Of a stretch of DNA of 64,000 bases, positions 53,375 to 62,026 are shown one piece after another (within the stretch, counting starts at the first letter, position 1; each line of letters opens with the position of its first letter). The translations under genes were made by a program, and so were the position numbers. The stretch spans positions 496,001 to 560,000 of the forward strand of contig NZ_SIHX01000003.1 in assembly GCF_004320525.1 (NCBI RefSeq), read 5' to 3'. The DNA comes from Arthrobacter sp. S39 (GTDB lineage: Bacteria > Actinomycetota > Actinomycetes > Actinomycetales > Micrococcaceae). Below the pieces are notes generated by a model. It saw nothing but the letters and a program-made list of their open reading frames with translations, was not told the DNA's origin and searched no databases.

Positions 53375-53559
53375 TGGATCATCCTCGAAACCGACCGCCC
53401 CCTGACGGCAAGGCTCCCATCCCGGCGGCGCGAGGCTGGATAGACGTTGTCCGCCTTGAATGCGGACATCTCGTTAGCGTCGCTGAGGAAGGAGATTTTT
53501 ATCCGCGGGACGAGCGCTTGATTATCCTTCCCGGTCTTGGCCATCGTCGTCTGCACTAG
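53374..53559 (+). CDS. Possible small protein coupled to the SLATT-like gene
   Basis: A 61-residue open frame whose ATG overlaps the SLATT-like stop by one base (TGATG). It contains GWIDVVRLECGHLVSVAEEGDFYPRDERLIILPG. Its small size and convergent overlap with the DUF2971 gene make it uncertain; it could be a remnant. Confidence 0.4.
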   Translation: MDHPRNRPPPDGKAPIPAARGWIDVVRLECGHLVSVAEEGDFYPRDERLIILPGLGHRRLH

Positions 53560-54521
53560 CGGTACGGAATTGAACTGACTGCAACCTTTACGTCGTGATA
53601 CCCCAGAAAGCTCAGGAGTTGGAGCAGACCAAACCTGGCCTCTTCCGGAAAAGGTGTTGGCCCGATATTGATCTGTCTAATAGGCAAGCGTTCCATCTCT
53701 TGCTTACCCCCGTCACCAAACTCTCGGCGGCGGCCATTCGTGCCCCCCTTTGGGATGCCCAATTCTATATATGGAATTAGCCCATAACGGCCCGCTCGAT
53801 GAAGTACGTACTTCCATGCGGGCGAAACTTCAGCAAGGGTCCGTAGTTCCTGCTCATCGCGGAAGGAGTAATTCTTGACTCGGTTCAATTGAGATAGCAG
53901 CGACAGCCTTTCCACATAAACCGAGAAGTGAAACCTTTTTTCATCTCGCTTGGCTTCCTGATGGGCGTCCCGCAAGTCGGACAAAGCCTGCGACAGGATC
54001 TTTGTTTGTTCGTCCGGATCGTAGACCATCTCATCCCACCCCTCGACAATCTGGCCATCTTGGTCAGGGTCCTGCTCAAGCTGTCCGCTAGGGTCTTTCG
54101 GGCCATCTCGGTATCCTGGTGGTGGAGACGGATGCCTATCGCTCTCCTTTTGAGCGCGCACACCGAGAGAGACGTCACGGTCCAAGCCAACGGCAAAGCT
54201 AACTTCATCCCTCCCGTAGTACCGCCACATTGTCAAGCTGTCGCCATGTTCACAGGCTGACAGTATGAAGTACTCTTCGCGTGGTGTGGCAAACCCCTTG
54301 AGAGTTTCTTCGAGCTCCTCCTGGAGTTCCGCATACTCCTCCTTGAGTTCTTCGTACACCTCCTTTAGCCTGTCGCTACCGCTCACTAGCTCCTTGAAGT
54401 CGTTAAGGTATGCAGCTGAACTTCCCCAGAGGACATTGTTCTCAAGGATGCCCTTTAGCCCTGCCCCGTCCGTGTAGTGCCACACCCATGAACCAGTTCC
54501 GGTCATGTAGTCGTCCTGCAT
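53556..54521 (-). CDS. DUF2971-like protein
   Basis: A 321-residue soluble protein with the DUF2971 pattern: WVWHYTDGAGLKGILENNVLWGSSAAYLNDFKEL at the N-terminus, FILSACEHGDSLTMWRYYGRDEVSFAVGLD in the centre (S-x6-D-S-L-x-MWR-x-YG), and YSFRDEQELRTLAEVS towards the end. A charged coiled coil lies near residues 50-75. DUF2971 proteins often occur in defence islands; their biochemistry is not settled. Less GC-rich than the flanks. Apparently monocistronic. Confidence 0.78.
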   Translation of the reverse strand: MQDDYMTGTGSWVWHYTDGAGLKGILENNVLWGSSAAYLNDFKELVSGSDRLKEVYEELKEEYAELQEELEETLKGFATPREEYFILSACEHGDSLTMWRYYGRDEVSFAVGLDRDVSLGVRAQKESDRHPSPPPGYRDGPKDPSGQLEQDPDQDGQIVEGWDEMVYDPDEQTKILSQALSDLRDAHQEAKRDEKRFHFSVYVERLSLLSQLNRVKNYSFRDEQELRTLAEVSPAWKYVLHRAGRYGLIPYIELGIPKGGTNGRRREFGDGGKQEMERLPIRQINIGPTPFPEEARFGLLQLLSFLGYHDVKVAVSSIPYR

Positions 54522-54609
54522 CCTCGCGACGCTCCCCTCAAATAAAGGCCCCGCATTTACTGGGACAAGTCCTCCCGGCTACGTTATCCGATATAGGTTT
54601 CGTTGTTCT

Positions 54610-54905
54610 GCAGGCCTCCTGGTCGGCAACGACACCCCGAATCCGCAGATCGGGGCGTGCGCCAGCAACCCGCACGCGGTCGAGAACCGTCTCTTTGGAC
54701 AGGGCAGGACCAGAAATCGAACCGGGCGTGTGGGGCCCTGTGAAGGTGCCGGGCAACGAGGCCAGCGTGAACATCACCGTGGGCCTGCCAGTGAACCGGA
54801 CCTCCGTGGACCACGGCACCGCCTTCGACATCGCCGGTAATGCTACTCCGATCAGCGCAGCATGGTGGGAGCCCTGGAACAGGCGGCGAAGATGGCCACC
54901 CGGCC
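54610..54905 (+). pseudogene. PdxA-family (4-hydroxythreonine-4-phosphate dehydrogenase-like) remnant
   Basis: One frame gives NPQIGACASNPHAVENRLFGQG, the PdxA RIGV-LNPHAGENG-FG block. Another gives GPVKVPGNEASVNITVGLPVNRTSVDHGTAFDIAG, the conserved C-terminal block with the SVDHGTAFDIAG signature. A third continues MVGALEQAAKMATR. The metal-binding HDQG part between the blocks is deleted. It is clearly broken. Confidence 0.75.
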
Positions 54906-54994
54906 GCCGTGGCCTTGTAGGGTGTTCCGGGCGATGCGGCAGCCAGACGAGATTGACGAGTGCTCTGATCATCTTGGCGGGTATCCTCATCATT

Positions 54995-55312
54995 GTGACG
55001 GACACACTATTCAACATTGGCCCACACGACCACGTGCCAAGCGCTGGCCCCGCCGAGCAACCCATTCGAGACGACCAGGTGGTCGCCATCCGCGAAGCGT
55101 TCACCGCTGCCGGCATAAACAGTCTCGAACATCGAAAAGAAATAGCACAAAGTTGCGTCGTACGGTCACTGGGGTCGCTTCGCGAGCTCACAGCAGCCGA
55201 GGCCCATCGCGTGTTAAAGCGTCTTAAGGCGGATGCCGAGGATCGACCGCGAGCCCCTGGCGCTTCCGCGTGGGACCTTCGAGAAGAAGACACCTGGATC
55301 GACAAGCTTTAG
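54995..55312 (+). CDS. Small hypothetical protein, possibly phage-derived
   Basis: From a GTG at 54995 the frame reads a 105-residue, mostly helical protein: DQVVAIREAFTAAGINSLEHRKEIAQSCVVRSLGSLRELTAAEAHRVLKRLKADAEDR, ending ASAWDLREEDTWIDKL. The pattern resembles C-terminal helical tails of some phage or actinobacterial recombination-type proteins, but this is only a resemblance. The frame is open further upstream; the start is uncertain. Confidence 0.45.
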   Translation: MTDTLFNIGPHDHVPSAGPAEQPIRDDQVVAIREAFTAAGINSLEHRKEIAQSCVVRSLGSLRELTAAEAHRVLKRLKADAEDRPRAPGASAWDLREEDTWIDKL

Positions 55313-56119
55313 CTCAAGTCCAGAAATCCCCGTGAATCGATCGATGCTGCTGCCTCGTAGGTAGTCATGCGCTCTGCCCTAATTCGCCATACTCTGGCGG
55401 CAGCATTTCGGAGCACCTTAGCTGGCTGACCGCCCGCTCAATAACGGTCGGTATCACTCCGCGGAGGGCCGTTCCGAATTCGGCTTGGCCGCGCTCACTC
55501 TCGTGCCGCTGCACCTGCGGTTGCGTCACCGCGCCAGGCACATCTGTCAGTTGTCGTAGGCGGTGGTCGTCTCAAGAAGTTCGGGGTGTCACGGCGGACA
55601 GAGCGGCCAGTAGTACTGCGTTGCCTCTTGCGCCGGCCCAGGTCCATCATCGAGGCGCCGGCTCCAACAACGACAGTCCGGACTCGGTCGACTCTGTTTG
55701 TGTACTCGTCCCGGATTCCGACGTCATGTTCTCAGCCCTCTTGGTTCTTCGGACCCCTTGGTGGATGTCCGCACAAAGCAGCACATGCCTGAGCGCATCG
55801 GACCGCGCGAAAGAATACAGCTGCGGAATGCTGGCCCACTTGACCACTGCGCCCTGGCTTGAGGGCTCAATGTGAAGTCCGCTTGCGCGGCCATCCACTT
55901 CCGTTGGAGCAGCATCGGGTCAACCGCCCGGTCTCTTGGCTGCCGTAGAGAATCACCGTCTGAGGATCCGCAGAAAACACCGCATCAGGTCCCGACAGTG
56001 GAGGCGACTGTATCATTTTCGGCCACAAGTCCCACTTCTGTATCGACTGCCATTCGCCCGGAGGCCCGGAAGAATTCGGACTCCTCGGTGGCGACCAACA
56101 ACATGTTCGCGTCGGCCGG
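55313..56119. other. Decayed region without intact genes
   Basis: About 800 bases with no convincing gene. On the minus strand, short readable blocks (for example EFGTALRGVIPTVIERAVSQLRCSEMLPPEYGELG near 55400-55500, and DANMLLVATEESEFFRASGRMAVD near 56040-56110) suggest the degraded 3' part of the helicase gene whose better part is at 56120-56407. Confidence 0.45.
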
Positions 56120-56407
56120 TTATGCCAGCCGCTGAAGCAAAGAGGCTATCGTCCGTGGAGAGACGAGTTGGATCACCCGGTCCAAGTCCCATACGTCAAT
56201 GCCTAGCTCGAGTGTTGATGTGGAGACAAGGACGCAGTCGCGCCCGAAGGCGAGAGCGGCCTCCGAGCGACGTCGAGTGCCCACGGACAGCGAACAATCG
56301 GAGACATGGGTCTTTACTCCGTTGAATGCAATGTCGTTGAGGAGTCGCCCAGGTTCACATGGATTCGCTGCCCGCTGTCCGGCGTGAAGTCGGCTAGCAG
56401 CCCCCAC
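56120..56407 (-). pseudogene. DEAD/DEAH-box helicase C-terminal fragment
   Basis: The minus frame encodes VKTHVSDCSLSVGTRRRSEAALAFGRDCVLVSTSTLELGIDVWDLDRVIQLVSPRTIASLLQRLA. This shows superfamily-2 helicase motifs IV-VI (TSTLELGIDV; the RxGRxGR of motif VI is broken after QRL). The N-terminal Walker domain is absent and frames break on both sides. It lies directly downstream of the Z1 operon and may be a lost member of the same defence island. Confidence 0.62.
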
Positions 56408-56508
56408 AAAGCACCGTTGGTCGAGGTGTCGCGATCACGATCAGTGTGCCCCAGACAAGGGGGCAAGCAAATGCCGAGATTCACTTCACTAACACATGCC
56501 GATCGCAA

Positions 56509-59500
56509 TCACGTGGCGTCGATAATCGCTGAGTTCTCCTTTGACGCGTCAAGAACACGGAATCCGATCCTTCCCCTCGGCGCTGAGGCATAGGGGACAG
56601 CCAGCGAGAAAAGCGTTGCCACGTCCCTGACGTGTATTGGATCTGTCAAGGCGTTCGGCTCCCGATCTTCCTTCAGGTCCGACTCAGGGTCGGCGGCAAA
56701 AGTCAGTAGCAGGGCGCCGCGGGTTGGCGTATGAAGTCTAGAGGCTTCCGAACCGCCCGCGGCGCTGCGATTACCCGCGATGTGCTCAACGGCCGCTCGC
56801 TGACGGAAGGAGCTTCCGGAAAACCCGCCGCGATCACTACGCCGTGTCCTGCTGAGCAGCTGAATCGATTCGCCATCGACATCGCGCGTAAGGATCCCCT
56901 TAAGCATGGGTACCAAGATAGCCCAATCGACCAGTTCGCCTCGATCCATAGCCTGCTGCATGAAGCGAAGGGTCGGAGCGAAGGAATAGCCCTTCGTCCA
57001 GCTAAACGCCTCCAACGCGGCGTACACTTCGGCGGCAGGAATAATCGCCACTCGCGACTCAAAGGTTTTGGTCTTCGGCTGGCCAGCGCGTTGTCTGTCG
57101 ACGTACTCGAACTCGATCGGTTCGCCGAGTCGGTCAAGCCACCCACGAACTGACTCGAAATGCGCTGCGTTGGAGGACCCGTCACTTCTGTCCGCCTGGC
57201 GTGGGAAGTCACGAAGCTCGCCGCCATCGCCCTCGAAGTCGAGTACCGCGTTGTACATTTTGTTGGCCCCTGTCGGTTTGAGCCACGGAAGTTGTTGAAA
57301 CACGAGCGGCGGCACGTCAATTGGTCTGACCTCCGGCCTTCCCAGGTCATCGAGTTTGGAAAACGTGCGCAGTTGCGCGCGGAACGACTCCTCGTCCTGG
57401 ATTATGGCCGTAAATGCGTCATACAGATCGTAGGTCTTGCCACGGGCGTCGACAATGTCACGGGCGATGTAGAGACGGACCAGATCCCGGTATCCAGGAC
57501 GGTAGCCAAACCAACGTCCCATTTGCATCAGCGTGTCCGCAGCGTTGGCCCGCCTCCTATAGTAGGAGACCGTGAGCCCTTCGACGGTGAATCCCCGGCT
57601 CAGCTTTGCACCGCCGACCATAACGCGCCAATATCGTCCCGTTGCAAAGTCCATGGCCTTGTAGTCGCTCTCTCGCGAGCCGTTGACGATCACGACGGGA
57701 TCCGCGGCAACTAGGATGAGGTCGATGGCCGCACCGATGTGCTTCTTGAGTTCGTCGAAGTCTCCGGGCATAGTCGTTCCCCAGTCTGCGCGAGATTTAT
57801 ACACCTTCGAATAGTCATTGATGTAGAGACTTCGCATGCGCGAAAGGCCCACAGGTGTGTTGAATTGGGCCGTCATCCACACATCACGAATCAAATCGGC
57901 GAGAGCTTTATGTTCAGCCTGTTGCACTGATTCGTGTGCGAGCATGGTGTGGTGCCGGAACTGGAGTTTCGGGTCTTTTTCTGCACGCCACAGTTTGATT
58001 GCTCCCGAGAGGACGAAGGAATCCAGCGCATTAAGGATCTCTTCTCGTTCAGCCTCGTCGCTCACCGCCAGGAGGCTTCGCACGTGCGCTACTTCATTCG
58101 AATTGGATGCAGTGATTGGCTCGTCTTCGGGTAGGGGATCCAGATCGTGGAACTGTTTACCGCCCATGTATGTAGGAGCGGGTTCCAGTGCCACGATGAA
58201 GTCACTAGGGAAGATGTCCGCAGAATCGTCGGGCGATACGAAGACGTTGGCAAACGGCGTCGCTGTGTACCCGATGTACTGAGCGCGCGGCATTTCGCGA
58301 AGGATCTGCGAGATCAGCTTGTTGATGGCAGTCCGCTCCTTGTCGTCCCGCGTCCTTTTCCTGTTCGGATTGGTGGTATTCACAGAAGCCTGATCCGCCT
58401 CATCATCAATGATGAGCACGGGAATCTCCTTCAACGACGCGTGCACGTCGTGAAGGTCGCGGAGCAGCTTTTCCAGAACTGTCTTATTTTTCTTTACGAC
58501 CGCGAGACGAACGTCGGTATTGAAAAGGTTGATCGGGTCGTATAGGGGCTTATGGGGGTCTTTGAGCTCCCCGGCACGCCGGAAATCGAGGGTGTCCAGT
58601 CCTGCTTTCAGTGCTTTATAGTCCCCGACCGCCGTGGTAAGGCGCTTGATCGCGGGAATGTTCTGTTGCGAATTGATGTCTATGCCGTGGTGGAGAAACT
58701 TCCCATCAATCCAGTCGGCATCGCCATCTCCGATGTAGTCGAGACCGCGCACCGCGTCCGGATCATTCCGGTCACGCCCTCCTAGGATGTTCTCCTCACC
58801 GACCAACTCGCGGTCGAGTCGACGTTGCGTTTGTCCTCGCAGCAATTCGATGGTGCCTGTCAGCACTATTACCAGTCGGTAGCCAGCGTCGATGGCCTTC
58901 GCGGCGATCCCGGTGAAGTTCGCCGTCTTGCCACTCTGAACGTAGCCAACTACCAGGCCCTTTGACTGGTAGGACGATTCGCCGGCGGGATCGGCGAGTC
59001 GACCGACGATGTCGGACGTCGAAACATCGAGGTTTGCGATCGCCTCCGGCTCCCAATTCGCTGCTTCCAGGACACCGCTATATGCCTTCCAATAGAAGTC
59101 GTGCGCAGCCTTACGTTCGGTGGTGTACCAAGGGTCCCACGGCCCGGGATTGGCGATTACGATGTCCCGTTGCGCCACACTCGGGAACATTTCATCGAGT
59201 GCCTCACGGCTTCCCGTGCCCAATCCGAGCCTGTCGTAGATCAGTACCCGACGCTGTGCTGTCTGCGGTTCCGTCTCTCCCGACCATGCCGCTTCGGGCT
59301 GTGAATCCCACTTAGCCAAACACATATGCGCTGCTTTGCGCGCCGAGGCATTGCCGTCGCCGTTCGCAATGGCGGAAACCACATTCTCTTCGGTTGCAGT
59401 CAGATCCACGTCGTCCAGCCACACATTCACCCGCGACAGCAGCTTTGCGGGGCCAACTTCCCTCATGCCGTCGAATGCGGCACGAATAGCGGTTTCGATC

Positions 59501-59520
59501 TCTGGTTCGAAATGGCTCAC
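56509..59520 (-). CDS. Z1-domain superfamily II helicase-like ATPase of an Mza-type defence operon
   Basis: A 1003-residue protein. The Walker A is GYVQSGKT (residues 192-199), the Walker B is VLIIDDEADQAS (DDEAD at 372-376), motif III is GYTATPF (417-423), and motif VI is QMGRWFGYR (666-674). The region GGAKLSRGFTVEGLTVSYYRR is characteristic of Z1 domains. Z1 proteins occur with MORC/MutL-like ATPases in restriction-like defence systems. A GTG start overlaps the nuclease gene stop by 4 bp. It is the last gene of the operon. All ATPase motifs are intact. Confidence 0.93.
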   Translation of the reverse strand: MSHFEPEIETAIRAAFDGMREVGPAKLLSRVNVWLDDVDLTATEENVVSAIANGDGNASARKAAHMCLAKWDSQPEAAWSGETEPQTAQRRVLIYDRLGLGTGSREALDEMFPSVAQRDIVIANPGPWDPWYTTERKAAHDFYWKAYSGVLEAANWEPEAIANLDVSTSDIVGRLADPAGESSYQSKGLVVGYVQSGKTANFTGIAAKAIDAGYRLVIVLTGTIELLRGQTQRRLDRELVGEENILGGRDRNDPDAVRGLDYIGDGDADWIDGKFLHHGIDINSQQNIPAIKRLTTAVGDYKALKAGLDTLDFRRAGELKDPHKPLYDPINLFNTDVRLAVVKKNKTVLEKLLRDLHDVHASLKEIPVLIIDDEADQASVNTTNPNRKRTRDDKERTAINKLISQILREMPRAQYIGYTATPFANVFVSPDDSADIFPSDFIVALEPAPTYMGGKQFHDLDPLPEDEPITASNSNEVAHVRSLLAVSDEAEREEILNALDSFVLSGAIKLWRAEKDPKLQFRHHTMLAHESVQQAEHKALADLIRDVWMTAQFNTPVGLSRMRSLYINDYSKVYKSRADWGTTMPGDFDELKKHIGAAIDLILVAADPVVIVNGSRESDYKAMDFATGRYWRVMVGGAKLSRGFTVEGLTVSYYRRRANAADTLMQMGRWFGYRPGYRDLVRLYIARDIVDARGKTYDLYDAFTAIIQDEESFRAQLRTFSKLDDLGRPEVRPIDVPPLVFQQLPWLKPTGANKMYNAVLDFEGDGGELRDFPRQADRSDGSSNAAHFESVRGWLDRLGEPIEFEYVDRQRAGQPKTKTFESRVAIIPAAEVYAALEAFSWTKGYSFAPTLRFMQQAMDRGELVDWAILVPMLKGILTRDVDGESIQLLSRTRRSDRGGFSGSSFRQRAAVEHIAGNRSAAGGSEASRLHTPTRGALLLTFAADPESDLKEDREPNALTDPIHVRDVATLFSLAVPYASAPRGRIGFRVLDASKENSAIIDAT

Positions 59521-60503
59521 GACAGTTCCTCACAGAAGTTGTTGAGTGGCGCCGGCGGCGCTGTGAAAGGCAAATGACTTACATCGATACGATATGAGAC
59601 GGCGCTGACAAGGCCTCGCTGCGGGACCACCTGGTCAAGCCGCGGACCGGTTATGGCGGGAAAGTCCGGATCGACCAGGTACGCGCGAGGTGTGGAACGG
59701 AGTTGGAATTTATCCCGGTACAAATCGGCATCTGCGTCGGCCCATCCGAGCCCCTGCAACGCGATGTCGAAAACGCGGCGGGACCGGTCAAGCCGGTCAC
59801 GTGTAGTCGCGATGAGCTCCGGTAATGTAAATCCCGCCGCGGCAACACCCGCTAGCGTGATCTGGACGGACACTAGGTACAGCGGCCGTCCGGGTGCCGG
59901 TTGAAGCTGGGAGTCGCTACCGATGATGTGGCTGCGACCCTCCGACCGTGTTGTCTTCACCTCGGCGTCGAAGTCTTCGAATCCGAAGTCGTGCTCCTCT
60001 GAACGCGGCCCGATCCATGCGCCCACCGCGGCGTCTTCATCCTGGAGCCCGATCGCGTGCCCAAGGATCAGTAGCTCCCCTATGAGTCCGGTCTCCTTCT
60101 CCTCGGACATTCGGCGGCGGCCGGCAAGCAGCCCCTTGAGGCCGGACAGGGATTCGGAAACCGCATGTCGGAAGGACGCACCGCTCTCCAGCTGGTCAAC
60201 TATAGACTCAATGAGGATGTAGGCCTCATAGTGCATTCGTGTCGCGTCGACTACCAATCGAAACCAGTCTCCGGGTTTGCCGATTATTCCGATGCGCTCT
60301 ACGCCGATACGTTCGTATGCGGCAACGTCCGGATCCGCGCCAGAGGCCGGACTGATCAGCCGCATTTCCTGATGCCGTGGATCGACTTCCAGTACGGCAT
60401 CAACTTTATTGCTGAGCGAAAAGGCGGCCTCCACCCCGGCCGAAAAATAGTCTTCCACCGTGTCAGGTGTCAAGTGGTTCCGCGCATTCGACGGTTCATT
60501 CAT
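59517..60503 (-). CDS. PD-(D/E)XK-type nuclease (DUF4420-like)
   Basis: A 328-residue protein. The predicted restriction-endonuclease core reads ETGLIGELLILGHAIGL...WIGPRSEEHDFGFEDFDAEVKTTRSEGRSHII, giving Glu143, Asp172 and the E181-V-K183 of a PD-(D/E)XK site. This is the DUF4420 family, a known partner of Z1 and MORC-like genes. Both ends overlap neighbours by 4 bp. It is the likely DNA-cleaving component. Confidence 0.9.
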   Translation of the reverse strand: MNEPSNARNHLTPDTVEDYFSAGVEAAFSLSNKVDAVLEVDPRHQEMRLISPASGADPDVAAYERIGVERIGIIGKPGDWFRLVVDATRMHYEAYILIESIVDQLESGASFRHAVSESLSGLKGLLAGRRRMSEEKETGLIGELLILGHAIGLQDEDAAVGAWIGPRSEEHDFGFEDFDAEVKTTRSEGRSHIIGSDSQLQPAPGRPLYLVSVQITLAGVAAAGFTLPELIATTRDRLDRSRRVFDIALQGLGWADADADLYRDKFQLRSTPRAYLVDPDFPAITGPRLDQVVPQRGLVSAVSYRIDVSHLPFTAPPAPLNNFCEELS

Positions 60504-62026
60504 TGATCTTGGCCCCCCATTTTTGTTGCCTCACGCGCGATTTCGTCGCGCAGCGCTGCCGTCAACAACTGCTCCCACGCGGCAAGTTCGGTCTTCTCCC
60601 GTGAACCAAGATGTGCGCCCTCGAAGTATTTGGAGTACACAAGCAACAGCAGCGTCTTCACGAAGGGAGCATCGTCAGCATCCATGCTTCGGGGACCAGC
60701 GATGATGTCCCGGTATTGTTCGTTGAGCCAAATAGTGCGATTCTCCAAATCCACGTGTATCGGTGTTTCCAAGAAATCGACCCGCCAGCGGATATTGATC
60801 GGTTCGGCGCTGTGAAACTCGACCGTAGCCTCAAAAGCATCGATCATGTCAGAGCCGAAGCCTCGCGCAGGCTCGACTAATTCCACGGGCCGTTTGGTGT
60901 ATTTGCGCGACTCGCGGCGCGCACCTGCCGCGGCAGCCATGAATTCCGCCAAAGTTAGGTCACGCTGGCCGATGGCAGAATGGAGCAACGCCTGTTTAAG
61001 GTCTGAATCCAGTTCCAGACCAGCCTTCTCCGGATTTATGGTGACATGAGGTTTGAATGCGTCTGTGAGATCGATGGCAATACGCGCATACTCGAGCTCG
61101 GGCTTGTTGACTGCGAGTGAATTCCACCCGCCGATCTGCAGCAGACGGTCGGCCCGGTAGAAGTAAAAACCCTGCGCTAACGACCCCGGCCGACCGCCCA
61201 AGCGGTATGCGGGTCGTCCGGACTGCGTCGCTGGCCAGATATGAGCCGTCCCATAGACCGAGACACCGTCCAGCTCAATCCTCAACACGGCCGGGAAGGA
61301 GTCATTAGTGAGCGGCTCATACCCGAACGGATCTATGGCGGCAACGGTACGCGGCACGCCGGACTCATTATAATCAAGGTCGAAGACATCCACGGTGATC
61401 TCGACGTCCTGGCTGGATATCTTGCGGTGAAACACGATGCCCAGATGCGACATCACGGAGCTGACTCGTTCGTCGAGCCAACGGGAGCGGTCTGAGGGAT
61501 CCACACTGGTGAGAAATGTACGTGGCTCCCCCCATTCGACGACTGTTCCGCTCAGCATGGAGAAATCGGTACGCGTGGAATTCATGAAGTCATCGACATC
61601 GGCGCCGTTCAAGTCGGAAACCCTCGTAGGTGCCGATGCCTCGATAACACGTCCAGCGGGTAAGGCACCGATGCGTCGGGAGTACACGCGCAAAATGTCG
61701 GCCTGACTGAATGAGGCTGCTTTGAGACCCAGCCCGAAATGTCCCTGTTCATCTTCGCCGTACGTGCGTTTGCGTGCAAAAGTCATAGCGTCATCAATCA
61801 ACGCTGCATCCATGCCGCGGCCGTTATCGATCACACGGAGGCCAACTATCTCACCGTTTCGCTCAAGAAATCGCAACAAAATGCGGGTGGCCGTAGCGTC
61901 GATACTGTTGTCCACCAAGTCGGCCACCGCCGTCTCGAATGTGTGGTGACGGCCCACTGCGGCCGTAATTGACGCGTCTGGGGGCACGTCACGAATCCGG
62001 GTAACGCGCGGTTCCCTACCATCCAT
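60500..62026 (-). CDS. MORC/MutL-like GHKL ATPase
   Basis: A 508-residue protein with an N-terminal GHKL (Hsp90/MutL/histidine-kinase-type) ATPase. The N-box is FETAVADLVDNSIDATA (Asn40), the G1 box is VIDNGRGM (Asp67, Gly69, Gly71), and the G2 box is GHFGLGLKAASFS (95-107). The remaining part resembles the S5-like transducer domain of MORC-type proteins. These dimerise on ATP and are thought to clamp DNA. It overlaps the DUF499-like gene by one base (TGATG) and the nuclease gene by four. Confidence 0.92.
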   Translation of the reverse strand: MDGREPRVTRIRDVPPDASITAAVGRHHTFETAVADLVDNSIDATATRILLRFLERNGEIVGLRVIDNGRGMDAALIDDAMTFARKRTYGEDEQGHFGLGLKAASFSQADILRVYSRRIGALPAGRVIEASAPTRVSDLNGADVDDFMNSTRTDFSMLSGTVVEWGEPRTFLTSVDPSDRSRWLDERVSSVMSHLGIVFHRKISSQDVEITVDVFDLDYNESGVPRTVAAIDPFGYEPLTNDSFPAVLRIELDGVSVYGTAHIWPATQSGRPAYRLGGRPGSLAQGFYFYRADRLLQIGGWNSLAVNKPELEYARIAIDLTDAFKPHVTINPEKAGLELDSDLKQALLHSAIGQRDLTLAEFMAAAAGARRESRKYTKRPVELVEPARGFGSDMIDAFEATVEFHSAEPINIRWRVDFLETPIHVDLENRTIWLNEQYRDIIAGPRSMDADDAPFVKTLLLLVYSKYFEGAHLGSREKTELAAWEQLLTAALRDEIAREATKMGGQDQ

